64,000 bases of DNA from Hondaea fermentalgiana (lineage: Eukaryota; Sar; Bigyra; Thraustochytrida; Thraustochytriidae), in the NCBI GenBank assembly GCA_014084085.1, contig NPFB01000060.1, forward strand, positions 31,275-95,274, written 5' to 3'. Positions 17,060 to 27,493 of the stretch are shown piece by piece (positions within the stretch are counted from its first letter, which is position 1; every line of letters starts with the position of its first letter). A program made the position numbers and the translations under genes. The notes under the pieces were generated by a model, which searched no databases, was not told the origin of the DNA, and saw nothing but the letters and a program-made list of their open reading frames with translations.

Positions 17060-18520
17060 ATGGCGAGTCAGACCGGAGAGGATGCCGCCGTGGCGGCCAA
17101 CGAAGACCCGCGCGTGCGGTATGACCTGACGGCCAAGCTGGCGGGCAACATGGACCTGCACATGCTGTTCCCCATCATCGTGTGGCTGCAGGAGCAGGAC
17201 TTCTACGACAAGGTCGAGCTCGTGGAGGCGACCCTGCAGTATCTGAGCGCGACGCGCATGTCTGACTACTATCTGGAGGTGGCCGAGGAGAACCCCGAGG
17301 CCAGCGCAGAAGCAGCCGAGGACATGAAGGTCAAGCACGACGAGACCGTCCAGTTGATAGACGAGCTCGAGGAGGGCTGCGGAGAGCTCCTCCGCATCCT
17401 CCGCGACGAGGAGGCGCTCCAGGAGCTCGTCTCGGCCGGCAACTTCAACCTCCAGTACCTGCGCGACGAGATGGGCGTCACGGAGGAGATGGTCGACGCC
17501 TTTTACAGCTACGGCAAGGTCCTCTACGAGGTCGGCAACTACCAGGGATCCGTCTACGTGCTCTCGTACTTTCGCGAGCTCGCCGGCGAGCACGAGCTGG
17601 CCATCAAGGCCCTCTGGGGCAAGCTGTGCGGTGAGATGCTCACGCTGAGCACGCGCGAGAGCGTCGTGACCGCGCTCAAGGACCTCCTCGCCCTGCAGAC
17701 CCACATCGACTCTTCGGCCGACACCCAGGGCGCCGCCGGCGCCCAGGACCTCACGGCCACCCAGCACCTCGAGTTGCTTGCCTTCCGATCATGGCTTCTC
17801 ACCTGGAGTCTCTTTATTTTCTTCAAGAACCCGGTCGAGGCCGACGAGGAGGACACCCCGGACGTCGGCTCCGAGTACCCGCCGGCCGAGGAGATGCCGG
17901 AATACCTGCTTCTGCAAATGCTCGACTTTTTCATGGGCCAGAAGCACCTCAACGCCATGCAGACCAACTGCCCCTGGCTGCTGCGCTATGTCTGCGTCGC
18001 CATGGTCTGCACTGCCAAGAAGAGCCGCAAGTACAAGGGCTGGCTCATCAACGTCGTGCAGCAGGAGGCCTACGAGTTTAGCGATCCCATCACCCGCTTT
18101 ATCACGGCGCTCTACATTGAATACGACTTTGAAAAGGCCAACGCCTGCCTCAAGGAGTCTATTCCCGTCCTCCAGAGCGACTTCTTCCTTCACCCCTTTG
18201 CGCAGCAGTTCGTCGACGCCGCCCGTCTCGCCATCATCGAGTCTGTCTGCCGCATTCACACCAAGCTCGACACCAACACGCTCGCTTCCAGCATCGACCT
18301 CGATGCCTCCATGGATTCTGAGCAGTGGATTGTCGACCTTATTCGCGACATCAAGCTCGACGCCAAGCTCGACTCCGAGCAGCATTGCATCGTCATGAGC
18401 TCTCATGTTCCGGAGATCCACCAGATGGTTATTGACAAGACCAAGGACCTGGCCTACCGCACCTTTCAGCTCACCAATGAGGTGCAGCAGTTGGCAAACC
18501 AGAAGGAGCAGCAGCAGTAG
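17060..18520 (+). CDS. EIF3E: Translation initiation factor 3 subunit e (eIF3e/INT6)
   Basis: A 486-residue eIF3 subunit e, a core scaffold subunit of the eIF3 complex that joins the 40S ribosome and initiator-tRNA complexes in the cytoplasm. The N-terminal eIF3e domain opens with the conserved YDLTAKLAGNMDLHMLFPI (21-39) and continues through LVEATLQYLSATRMSDYYLE. The central helical-repeat region includes YGKVLYEVGNYQGSVYVLSYF. The PCI domain (about 290-420) includes PWLLRYVCVAMV and ITRFITALYIEYDFEKA. A Gln/Lys-rich C-terminal helix ends in EQQQ. Length and order match animal and plant eIF3e. The start ATG (ATCATGGCG) follows a (GAGC)n leader. The gene is intronless, unlike eL22. The upstream element shared with eL22 suggests co-regulation. 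Confidence 0.96.
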   Translation: MASQTGEDAAVAANEDPRVRYDLTAKLAGNMDLHMLFPIIVWLQEQDFYDKVELVEATLQYLSATRMSDYYLEVAEENPEASAEAAEDMKVKHDETVQLIDELEEGCGELLRILRDEEALQELVSAGNFNLQYLRDEMGVTEEMVDAFYSYGKVLYEVGNYQGSVYVLSYFRELAGEHELAIKALWGKLCGEMLTLSTRESVVTALKDLLALQTHIDSSADTQGAAGAQDLTATQHLELLAFRSWLLTWSLFIFFKNPVEADEEDTPDVGSEYPPAEEMPEYLLLQMLDFFMGQKHLNAMQTNCPWLLRYVCVAMVCTAKKSRKYKGWLINVVQQEAYEFSDPITRFITALYIEYDFEKANACLKESIPVLQSDFFLHPFAQQFVDAARLAIIESVCRIHTKLDTNTLASSIDLDASMDSEQWIVDLIRDIKLDAKLDSEQHCIVMSSHVPEIHQMVIDKTKDLAYRTFQLTNEVQQLANQKEQQQ

Positions 18521-19323
18521 TAGCGCCACCGGCGCGTGCCTGAAGGGCCGGCGGCGATCTGGTTGGCCCGCCCGCCGCCGCGTGGAGGAAGTTGGACGAT
18601 CGCAACCACGTAGCTTCGCTTCGCTCGCTAGCTCGTCGACCTTTTCACTTGAATCAAATGACCGACTGACTGGCTGATTGACGGGCTTTTTCTGTTCGCG
18701 GTTTGAAGCGGCAAGATTGAATCGAATTCCACAGCTCCGCTGTTTCTTTCTTCACCTCAACTCTTTCTTATCGCCTCATCGTAAACCGTCCATGTCTGTG
18801 ACAATCACCTCCCACACCCATCATCATCAATAACAACAGCAACATCATTACCACCGCCAAAACATACCGCTTTTACTCTTTTCCGTCGGGGATGCCATGC
18901 CGCGTATTCTTTTCCCGCCTCTGCAAAACATCCCTTCCCCATCCCGCAGAGCTGTTCTTTTCAGTATGAAGAGCATTTGTTCTGCGTTTCGATATTCTCC
19001 GAAAAGTAACACTTTTATCCAAAAAAGAAAAAAAGAAAAAAGATGAACCCTCTTTCGATCCTTCTCGATTCGACACGACATTACAGATATATGATTCGAC
19101 AGACGCACGCTCGCAAATCGAAGAGGCCAAGAAATAAAGGGCAAACGCAATCGAGTGAGAGTGTATCTGTGAGCGTAGAGCGCTCGTCTTGCTCAGCCCG
19201 GCATGGTCGTTTGCTCGTGCCCATTCGTGCAAGTTGAAACGAAAAGTGCGCTTGCCTACAGCATGCAAATCGCGCAAAAAACCTCCAAGCGAAAGGATAC
19301 ATCAGTATAAAAGTGCTGTGAAT
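18521..19323. other. Convergent 3' region, no gene seen
   Basis: An 800-bp shared 3' flank of eIF3e and kinesin. It is A/T-richer than the coding DNA, with an A-rich patch at 19020-19042. No frame is protein-like. Confidence 0.6.
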
Positions 19324-21441
19324 TCAGGTGCGTCCGTGCAAGGAGGCTAAATGTACGCAATCCTTGGTGACCTGCTCCAACGCGAGAACGAGGCGACCAC
19401 GATCGAGTTCAAAAGCCTGTACAAGCTGCTTGACAAGCGCGTCCTCGCGCGCTTTGGCACGCTCAGCGTCTCGCTTGCGTGCGCTCTGTACCGAGTCCAA
19501 CTCGGCACGAAGGCGCGAAAGCTCGGCTCGCAACACAGAGTTGTCGCTCTCAAGATCGACGACTTGCGCCTCGAACTCCCAAATGCGTTCTCGCATCTCT
19601 GCGTCGCGCGTGCGTGCCGCATTCAGCTTGCGCTGATACGAAGCCTCAATATTTGCAATCTCGGACATGACGTGTGCGCTCTCAGAGAATTCCTCCCGCA
19701 GCTTGGCCTTTTCCTCGTCTTGAATGGCCTTGCGCAGTTCGGCATCCTCCTCAAGAATGCGAGTCTGCGCCTCGAGCTCGGCCTTTTGCTCGAGCTGCTC
19801 TTCCTGATTGCACCGGAGGCGCTCTTTCATGTCTTTAATGTCCGTGCGCTGCGCAATAAGTCGATCGCGATTCTCCTCAATGGCAGCAAAGAGCTCTTGG
19901 ATGCGCGCCTCGTCCCGCTCCGCCTCAGGCGTCGCCATCGTCGCCTGATACTCGGCCATGTCCTTTTCAAGCGCTGATTTGGTCTCGTTGTACTCGGCCT
20001 TGGTCTGCTTGAGGGCCTTGGAAAGACCTGCTTTCTCCGTATCAAGCTCGCGCAGACGCTTCATGAGCGCCACCTTTTCGTCCTTTACGTTTTGCATAAT
20101 ATCACGAACCACATTTTCGTTCTTGAGTGTCTTGTCGCGTTCCTCTTCAAAGGCTGCCGAGAGTTTTTGCACCTCGTCCCATTGTCTCTTTTTGGTCTCC
20201 TCGAGCATGGCGATCTTTTCTCGCATCTCGCGCATTTGCTCGTCCTCGGCGTCCGCTGCACGCGGGCTTAAATCTCCAGCGGCCAGCAGGCTCGAGGGAT
20301 CGGCGACGCGATTTCGTTCCAGCTCAGCCATTTGTGCTCGGAGACGCTCCACCTCCTCACGAAGCTCGCGAATCATGCGCTGGCTGACGTCCTCGTTACG
20401 AACCGTCTTGTTCTGAATCTTGCTCGCTCGCGATGCGTACTGCAGGGTTGACAAGGTTTCGCCATAGTTGTTATCTGCAGGGCTGATCGCCGCCACCATG
20501 ACCGTTCGCGCGTTTCCACCCAAGGCCTGCTGGAGCACGCGAGTCAACTTGGAATTTCGGTACGGAATGTGACCTTTACCACCCTCGGCGAGCATGTTAA
20601 TGACTTGACCCAGCGTCGACAAACTCAGGTTGATTGCGGCACCCTCTTTTAACCGAGAACCCGCGGCGCCTGTTTTTGCAGCACGCTCTGATCCCGCCAG
20701 ATCAACGAGATTGATGCTCGCGTTCAACGTCGTCTCACGCGTTATCTTTTCGTCACCGTTTTCAATTTCCTCTACTTTGCGCTGCTTGATGGTCACGATA
20801 AAGCAGCAATGCGACCGAGAAGAACGCTCGTTCATTTGCGTAGCAGCCACTTGCTTGACGGCGTTTCCCTGGTCTAGCAGCTTTGCAATGCCCTCGGCGT
20901 TTTCCACGACCAGCTCGGCAAGGTGTTCCACATAGATTCCTAATTTGGGATGCTCGCGAATCTTGAGTTGCTTGTCGCTAGGGTTCAGGAGATCGCGAAT
21001 TACCTCGTTATAAATTTCGAGATACGAGGCCGTCACGAGCGACTCGCCTCCATCGGCCTCGGTCTTGGCGGCCAAGAGGTCAAAGATTTCGCGGTTAAGC
21101 ATGGGCACAATACCGATATCATCCCCGCTGCCCTGCATCGTGTGCGTTTTTCCTGACCCCGTTTGTCCATAGGCAAAGATAACGCCATTGAAGCCATCAA
21201 TGGCAGCTGTCACAATCGGCCGCGCTAGTTCTTCATAGACTTGCTTTTGCGATGTGTCGTACCAGTACGAATGGTCGAAAGGAAAGAGTTTCTCCTTGCC
21301 GTTCTCGTCCCAGATCTTGGTGATTTTGCCTTCCATTGAAACGCACTCGCTACAGCCCAGCGTGCGCTCGCGCGAGTTAAGCGGCCTCGCGCGAACGGCA
21401 ACGCGCACGTTGACATTGTCTTCCGACGCTGGCGTCGCCAT
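19324..21441 (-). CDS. N-terminal-motor kinesin, kinesin-3-like, with long coiled coil
   Basis: A 705-residue plus-end-type kinesin with the motor at the N-terminus (about 9-355). Nucleotide-site motifs are intact: P-loop GQTGSGKT (92-99), switch I NERSSRSH (204-211) and switch II LVDLAGSE (245-252). The stretch LKIREHPKLGIYVEHLAELV (159-178) and the neck (IRELREEVERLRAQ) are typical of kinesin-3. Everything after about 355 is predicted coiled coil, dense in Glu, Lys and Arg. The FHA and PH domains of classical kinesin-3 are absent. It should drive microtubule transport or a flagellar role as a dimer; the cargo is unknown. The start ATG is the first Met of MATPASEDN. Motor assignment is certain, subfamily moderate. 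Confidence 0.92.
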   Translation of the reverse strand: MATPASEDNVNVRVAVRARPLNSRERTLGCSECVSMEGKITKIWDENGKEKLFPFDHSYWYDTSQKQVYEELARPIVTAAIDGFNGVIFAYGQTGSGKTHTMQGSGDDIGIVPMLNREIFDLLAAKTEADGGESLVTASYLEIYNEVIRDLLNPSDKQLKIREHPKLGIYVEHLAELVVENAEGIAKLLDQGNAVKQVAATQMNERSSRSHCCFIVTIKQRKVEEIENGDEKITRETTLNASINLVDLAGSERAAKTGAAGSRLKEGAAINLSLSTLGQVINMLAEGGKGHIPYRNSKLTRVLQQALGGNARTVMVAAISPADNNYGETLSTLQYASRASKIQNKTVRNEDVSQRMIRELREEVERLRAQMAELERNRVADPSSLLAAGDLSPRAADAEDEQMREMREKIAMLEETKKRQWDEVQKLSAAFEEERDKTLKNENVVRDIMQNVKDEKVALMKRLRELDTEKAGLSKALKQTKAEYNETKSALEKDMAEYQATMATPEAERDEARIQELFAAIEENRDRLIAQRTDIKDMKERLRCNQEEQLEQKAELEAQTRILEEDAELRKAIQDEEKAKLREEFSESAHVMSEIANIEASYQRKLNAARTRDAEMRERIWEFEAQVVDLESDNSVLRAELSRLRAELDSVQSARKRDAERAKAREDALVKQLVQAFELDRGRLVLALEQVTKDCVHLASLHGRT

Positions 21442-22129
21442 TGTCTCTGTCTCGCCACGAGCCTAGGCCCCCTTGTGCGTTGGCGGGTTGGGGAGACGGA
21501 AACTAAAGCGGAAACTTAAGCGGAGCGGTCGCGTCACGCCTCCCTCTACTTCTCTAACTTCAGCTTTGGCTTCACCCTTCGCCGCGCTGCGCCGCGCCGC
21601 GCCGGCCCCGTCCCTGGCCCTCAGTCTCCACCTTTAGAAATTGCTCACCGTCGAGTTGTCCGTGGGCCAACCTGCCGCTGCCCGCTGCATCATCGTTATT
21701 CATGTGTCCGTTCGATGGGACAACAACACGCAGCTGGTCCTAATGGCTAGCGAGTCCCACCATCGTTTTTCTTGTGTATGTGTGTTTTTTTTTATTATTC
21801 CTTTGGTTTTCTTCTCCTTCAGGCGAAAGCTGTTATACTGTCAGTCCGTCAAACGGTCGGTTTCTTTGGGCAAGAGCGAGCTTGCGTCCGTGATCCTTGG
21901 CAGGTAGAGAAAGACCAATCATTGTTGCTGGAGCGAGACATCAAAAATTGACGAATGTGACACGATTGCGGCGGTATCAAAAGGCGATTATGCTGCCGAA
22001 GCGAAACAGGCAGCTGCCAACAAAACAAACGAGTAACTTATTGGGTCATAGTATAAATGTGAATGGAAAGAAAAAGATGGAACCCTGTGAAACAATCTTT
22101 TGCCCGTGGTAAATCAAGCCCCGAGTAAA
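21442..22129. other. Kinesin promoter and TPR-gene 3' flank
   Basis: A 690-bp interval between two minus-strand genes. The part next to the kinesin start is GC-rich with CGCCGCGC repeats; the part next to the TPR stop is A/T-richer. No gene is seen. Confidence 0.6.
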
Positions 22130-25100
22130 TTACGAAGATGCGATGGAGTTGCGCATCGGGCGAAGTCTGCCATCTGATGCTCGGCGCTTTTGCGAGAGGT
22201 GCGAAGCTTGTGAAGTGGATGTGATGTCTTCCTCGCAAACCGAACTGTCAATGCCGAGATCCTCACTCTTGTGCGAAGAAGCTGGGGGAACGGAGGAAGA
22301 CGATGCAAGGACAGTTCCCTGCGCCTGATCACCCTGCGAGCCATCTTGCTTGGTCTGGTTCTCGCCGACCTCATTGTCAACTTCCGCTTCTCCTTGTTCA
22401 GACTCGCTCGCCTCTTCTTCATCATACTCAGGTGAAGGTGAAGTTTCCGGTCTCTTTTTGGCAGTTGGCAAACCAAGGTAATGGTCAAAGTCTGACTCGA
22501 GGCGTTCGAGTTGTTCCAACGAGGTGGCAACGAGTCGAAGCATGCGTGCAATGAGAGATGTTCGCCCGCCTGCCTTGCGCGTTTGTTGCAGCAGGGGGTC
22601 GAGAACGACAAGAGCGTCCTCATATTGGCCAAGCTCCACGAGCGCCTCGGCTTGAATCTCCAGCTCGTCATTTTCCAGCTCAACGAGAGTTGCCGCGCGC
22701 TCAAGCAGCTCGAGAACCTTCTTCCAATCGTGCTTCTCGCGTGCAAGATATGCCAAGCGACCAAGGACAAAGCGCTCGAGTTTGATCACCGATGAAACCT
22801 GCTCGTCTGGGACTTCCTCTTCACTCTCGTGGTCAACTTCCTCGTGGAGGGCCTCAATGAGTTCGAGAGAGCGAGACAAATGCTTGCCCGCGCGCTCCTT
22901 CAAAGCTGGTGCGCCCTGCATGAATTCACTGCCCAAGAGAGCAATATGAGCAGCATGCGAATGAGCGCGAGCTGCGGGCTCGTGCGCTTCTGTGGCCTCA
23001 AAAGTGGCAATTGCGGATTCGCAAAAGGTGAGCGCCTCCTCGACGAGAGGGCGCGTCCAGGTGTCGGCGTTGCGGGTTTCAAGTACATACTCAACGTAGG
23101 AAAGCTGGGTCGAAGCGGATGCGACGCCCTGCATCATCGCCGGATTCTTCGTCACGATAGCGAGAAACTTGTGCTGGTACTGACGCAGCTTCTCTTGTGA
23201 CGCAGAAGATGCCTCAGGGTATTTGCAGCGGTCCTCGAGAACGTTAATGACCAGTAGCAATGCCTGCAGGTAATCTTGATAAAAGCTCTCGTCGAGGTCA
23301 CCGCCCGCAGAGGTCTTGAAGGCTTCAAACTCGGCGACTGCGTTCATCGCCGAGTCAAAGCCCGCATCGACATCGCCTACATCGTCGAAAAGGCAATGAC
23401 CCAGACGGAGAAGGGTTTGCGCCAAGTCGAGATGGCTGCCTTGCTCCTTGTAGCCAGTCACCAGCTCACGCAAGGCTTGCGCAAAGTCGTCGATCTGGCC
23501 CAAGGCTTGCGCCGCGGTAGCGGTATCCTGAAGAAATGGCTCTGCGTCCTTGCGCTGACGCTGCTCGAGTCGGAGCGCCACGGCCATTTGTAAAAGAGGG
23601 AGGGCGTCCGCATAGCTCTCCATGGAAAAGTAAGCCTGTGCCAGTGTGTCAACGGCCCGCCTCCAAAGCACGAGATCGACTCTTGTCTCATGCGCGCCCT
23701 TGATTGTGTCAATTGCCGGTTGAAGAACCTGAATGGCATCTTCGAGGTGGCCAAGGCGAAAGTGCGCGTAGCCGAGATCGACGCTTGCCTCAAACAGCTC
23801 GACGAGGTCCTCGAGAGGACTCTTGTCCCACAGCTCTTTGAAGCTCGCCAGCGCGGAAGCGGCATGCGGGACGACCTCTGCGAAGAGAGCGCGATCTACA
23901 TAGTACGAGGCGATGCGAAGCTGGATTCGCGCCAGAGATCGGTCGTCCGGGCCACGATCCTTGCGGCGAGTCGAGAGTCGTTCAGCCGCAACGCCCTCGT
24001 CATGAACGGCACGCAGAGTGGCCTCACAGTATTCAAAAGCCTGTTCGGGGTCCTCGGTCTGGAGACCAAGAGAAGTGAGAATGCTCGCTCGGGAGAGGGA
24101 GTTGGCCTCCGCAATCGCCAAGGCATCCCGAAGACGAGCGAGGGCCTTGGTGGGATTGCCGAGGTCAAAGTAGAGTTCAGCAAGGTCCATGAGGACACCA
24201 ACGAGGAACTCGTGATCCTCGCAGGCCTTTTGCAACGAATAGATTTTCTCGAGGCGAGCGGCCGCGTCCTTGAGCCTGTTGAGACCTCGAAGTGCATCCG
24301 TTGTCTTGCGCACAAGACGCGAGACGGGGAGGCTTTTCGTGCCGTGGAGCTTGGATCGGATGACGACGGCCTCCTCGGCGGTAGAAAGCGCCTCTGTAAA
24401 CTCGCCCTTGGCCAAGTGCACGTCCGATGTGTAGCTGAGGGCATCGGCGCAAAGGTCACCCTGTTCGATTTTGCGAATCTGCAAAACGGAGAGACTGGCG
24501 CCGTCGGGGGATGTCTTGCGCTTGGAGGCATCGGCGATCTGGTGCATGGTGGCCTCCAGCGCTTTGCGCGCCACATCATGCGCAGAATTCAAGAGCTTGA
24601 AGGCATCTTCGAGCGAGGCTTCATCCCGGATCCAAATTGCCGCCAGGGCAATTGCTGTGGTGGCCTCGGCCTGGAGCTGCTCGGCGTCTCTTGCGAACTC
24701 GAGGTGTTCTGCATAAAGTGAGGCTGCCTCTTCGTTGTGTTCAAGCGTCTCCTCAATGTGGGCGAGCTCGAGCACTGACTCTGCGACACAGGGCATGATC
24801 GACTTACGAGTACTGGCGTTCAGAGGAGGAAGGTTCGATCGCTGCCATTTGCGGCGAATACGTAGCGCCGCGAGCATGTGCTTGCGTGCCGCCTCGGGGT
24901 CGCCGAGGCGCTGCAAGAGCGACCCGATGGCATGGTGGCTTTCTCCCGTGGCGAGAGAGGCCTCTCCGAGGCGCGATTGGCGGGCCTCGAGAATAATTTG
25001 ATGTGCTGCCAGCGCGTCTTCGGGCCGGGCGTCGCGCATCATCTCGGCAATCCAGAACTTTGTGGCGAGGATCTCCGGATGCTGGTCGTCGAGCGAAGCC

Positions 25101-27493
25101 TGCATGATGCTCAAGGCTTTGTCAAAGCGGTCGACGGCGGGCTCGAGCTTTTTCTGCGCGACGCAGACCCGACCCATGAGAGAGTGTACTCTGGCCATGC
25201 AGGGATGCTGCGACATTTGACGCTGACGCGCGATACGCGCGGCATCGCGACAGCGCAGGAGGGCGCGACCAGGTAGGTCGAGATCGAGGAGGATGGCTGC
25301 CTTTTGAAGCTGGGTTGTCATGAGCGCAGGGTGCAGGTAGCCGAGTTGCTGGAGTTGCATTGTTTGCACTTGCTGCAACTCGGAAAGAGCGAGGTCGAGC
25401 TGGTTCTCGGCAACATGAACAATTGCAAGATTGCGCAGACCGTCGGCAACGAGAGTTTGTACGCCAAGCTCTTGACCTTCAAATGCGCGAATAATGTCCA
25501 GTGCCTGCATGGTGGCGGTGAGCATGTCCCCAAAGCGATCGACCGAGCCAAGCGCAAGACCAAGGACGAGAAGACTGTGCGCGACAGGAATGGTGCGTTT
25601 GCCAAAGAGCTCGCGGCGCGCAAGAACGGCACTCTGGGCGTTTTCCAGCGCTTCTTGGTACTTGCCGAGATCCAGGCGCACGAGAGCCATTTCGTGCTGA
25701 ATGCGAGCGCGTTGATTCCCGATGGTGCGACCCGCGAGGAAAAAGCTTTCATCGAAATCAGGGTGCGCTCGACGTGTTGAACCGCGCTGTGCTTTGTTCT
25801 TTTGCGAGAGGGACGCGGGCGCTCTGGAGGAGGCCTCCTCGATGGCTTCCGGGTGATTGATGGTCTCGAGGGCCTCTTCGAGGAAATCGTGGGCGCGGTC
25901 GATGGTACCGAACTCGTTGAGCATGCGCGCGCCAACGCTGAGGAGGTCTGCAAACATTTGACGCTCCTCGAGGGAGGCTACCTTTGGCCGCGCGGCATCG
26001 ATATTGCGCAAGAGATCGCGGAGCAGCCAGTCTTGCATCCAAATGAGGATGGCGGCCTCGAGGGTCTCGAAGCCGCCGTCAAGTTTTTCGATTTCAATAT
26101 GAAGCTGTTCGGCTCGAGCAACAGAAAGTGCGGCACGTGCACGGGCCTGGTCCGCGCCAAAAAGTTGCTGCATTAGGCCATCAAAGTCGTCGGCGAGGAA
26201 CATGATGTAGCGGTCGTACTCTTGTCGGGGCATGACAATGTCAAGGTTGCTGCGACGACCTTTGAGGTTCGAAATGGTGTAGAGCTCGCAGACGAATTCA
26301 ATGTCGTGCAGAGCCTCGATCTGCTCCTCCCAGGACGCCATGTAAAGCAGGCAATCTCGAAAGCGCTGAAAGGCCTCGAGCAGGTCGGCATCAAAAAGCT
26401 GGGCGCGGCGGCGCTGTTCTGTACCATTGTCGGATCCAGCCTCGGTGGTCTCGTCGAGACGTCGCTGGGAAGCCGCGAGGGCCTCGTTAACGCTGACTCG
26501 CATTGTATTTGTGCGTCGATTGGAGAGTCGCTGTTTCGAAAGGCGTCCCCTGTTGGGTCCCGGGCCCAGGAAGCTCACTCTGCGGGCGGGTGATTTCACG
26601 ACGAATTCCTCGTCGTCCGAGTCGACGGCTTCCTCGTCGCCGACTTCCGTTGTGGCGGGGCCAACAATCTTGCTGGCGGCAGCCGCGATAGCGGCACCAC
26701 GGGCGTTGGCCTCTGCCAAGCGCTCGCGCAATGTTCGTTTCCGTTTGGGTCCACTTCGGGGCAAGATGGCGCCTTGTTCGAGCATGCGGCCCTCGACGCC
26801 AACATCAGCAAAAAGACTGAGCCAGACGCGGGTGTACTTGAGGTCATGGCCTCGTGCACGAAACTGAGCGGCCAGGGCACGCACAAGGTCGACGAGGTTG
26901 GTGCTGTACATATGACTGACGACGGAGCCCTCGTATGGGTCGCCAAGGTCTTCGGAGTCGAAGAGACAAGGACCTTGACGGCGGGTTCTGGCAGCACCGG
27001 TGCAATTACCATCATCGGGGTGACCTTTCATGACGAATTCGAGGAGGTCGGAGGTGGTCCAGTCGTGGCGGGCCTTGGGCACGAGCAGCTCCGTGTCGAC
27101 GGCGAGGTCGCCGACGCCAGGCAGGTAGATATTGACGCGCGCGGAGATGCCGACGGCGCCGCGATACATGACTGTGGTTCCCTGCGTCACGAAGATTGCG
27201 AGCTCGCCACGTACGCGAAAGTTCTCGCGGAACTCATAGAGCTCAACATCAGGGGCCTCCTCTCCCTCGATGAGGCGGTCCACGTAGGCCTCAAGGGCCT
27301 CCATGGAAACGCCGCGAAAGAGTTTCTCCTCGTCGGAGAGCAGGTCATCTCCCTCGAGACCTACAAAGCGACTCTGTCCGCGTCCATGGCCGCCGCTACC
27401 TCCGGCTGTTCCTCCGCCACGGGTGGGTCGCTTTGGTTTGACAAAGGAGACGGAGCCGCGTACGCTGCGTAAGCTCTCGCGTACTTTCTTCAT
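22130..27493 (-). CDS. Giant TPR-repeat protein (1,787 aa)
   Basis: A 1,787-residue single-exon protein dominated by tetratricopeptide repeats of the 40-42 residue kinesin-light-chain/NPHP3 type, from about 560 to 1640. Examples are GDPEAARKHMLAALRIRR and AYFSMESYADALPLLQMAVA. The N-terminus is basic. Residues about 75-235 form a separate domain with VVSHMYSTNLVDLVRALAAQ and TRVWLSLFAD. That is reminiscent of the poorly characterised SHxW...VWLD-type domain common in stramenopile and dinoflagellate proteins; this comparison is from memory. The segment 265-330 has phosphorylatable Ser/Arg clusters. The C-terminal 130 residues are acidic, Ser-rich and probably disordered. It is likely a protein-interaction scaffold; no enzyme motif is visible. 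The start is the ATG at 27493 (MKKVRESLRS); the upstream in-frame sequence has no ATG. Confidence 0.85.
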   Translation of the reverse strand: MKKVRESLRSVRGSVSFVKPKRPTRGGGTAGGSGGHGRGQSRFVGLEGDDLLSDEEKLFRGVSMEALEAYVDRLIEGEEAPDVELYEFRENFRVRGELAIFVTQGTTVMYRGAVGISARVNIYLPGVGDLAVDTELLVPKARHDWTTSDLLEFVMKGHPDDGNCTGAARTRRQGPCLFDSEDLGDPYEGSVVSHMYSTNLVDLVRALAAQFRARGHDLKYTRVWLSLFADVGVEGRMLEQGAILPRSGPKRKRTLRERLAEANARGAAIAAAASKIVGPATTEVGDEEAVDSDDEEFVVKSPARRVSFLGPGPNRGRLSKQRLSNRRTNTMRVSVNEALAASQRRLDETTEAGSDNGTEQRRRAQLFDADLLEAFQRFRDCLLYMASWEEQIEALHDIEFVCELYTISNLKGRRSNLDIVMPRQEYDRYIMFLADDFDGLMQQLFGADQARARAALSVARAEQLHIEIEKLDGGFETLEAAILIWMQDWLLRDLLRNIDAARPKVASLEERQMFADLLSVGARMLNEFGTIDRAHDFLEEALETINHPEAIEEASSRAPASLSQKNKAQRGSTRRAHPDFDESFFLAGRTIGNQRARIQHEMALVRLDLGKYQEALENAQSAVLARRELFGKRTIPVAHSLLVLGLALGSVDRFGDMLTATMQALDIIRAFEGQELGVQTLVADGLRNLAIVHVAENQLDLALSELQQVQTMQLQQLGYLHPALMTTQLQKAAILLDLDLPGRALLRCRDAARIARQRQMSQHPCMARVHSLMGRVCVAQKKLEPAVDRFDKALSIMQASLDDQHPEILATKFWIAEMMRDARPEDALAAHQIILEARQSRLGEASLATGESHHAIGSLLQRLGDPEAARKHMLAALRIRRKWQRSNLPPLNASTRKSIMPCVAESVLELAHIEETLEHNEEAASLYAEHLEFARDAEQLQAEATTAIALAAIWIRDEASLEDAFKLLNSAHDVARKALEATMHQIADASKRKTSPDGASLSVLQIRKIEQGDLCADALSYTSDVHLAKGEFTEALSTAEEAVVIRSKLHGTKSLPVSRLVRKTTDALRGLNRLKDAAARLEKIYSLQKACEDHEFLVGVLMDLAELYFDLGNPTKALARLRDALAIAEANSLSRASILTSLGLQTEDPEQAFEYCEATLRAVHDEGVAAERLSTRRKDRGPDDRSLARIQLRIASYYVDRALFAEVVPHAASALASFKELWDKSPLEDLVELFEASVDLGYAHFRLGHLEDAIQVLQPAIDTIKGAHETRVDLVLWRRAVDTLAQAYFSMESYADALPLLQMAVALRLEQRQRKDAEPFLQDTATAAQALGQIDDFAQALRELVTGYKEQGSHLDLAQTLLRLGHCLFDDVGDVDAGFDSAMNAVAEFEAFKTSAGGDLDESFYQDYLQALLLVINVLEDRCKYPEASSASQEKLRQYQHKFLAIVTKNPAMMQGVASASTQLSYVEYVLETRNADTWTRPLVEEALTFCESAIATFEATEAHEPAARAHSHAAHIALLGSEFMQGAPALKERAGKHLSRSLELIEALHEEVDHESEEEVPDEQVSSVIKLERFVLGRLAYLAREKHDWKKVLELLERAATLVELENDELEIQAEALVELGQYEDALVVLDPLLQQTRKAGGRTSLIARMLRLVATSLEQLERLESDFDHYLGLPTAKKRPETSPSPEYDEEEASESEQGEAEVDNEVGENQTKQDGSQGDQAQGTVLASSSSVPPASSHKSEDLGIDSSVCEEDITSTSQASHLSQKRRASDGRLRPMRNSIASS

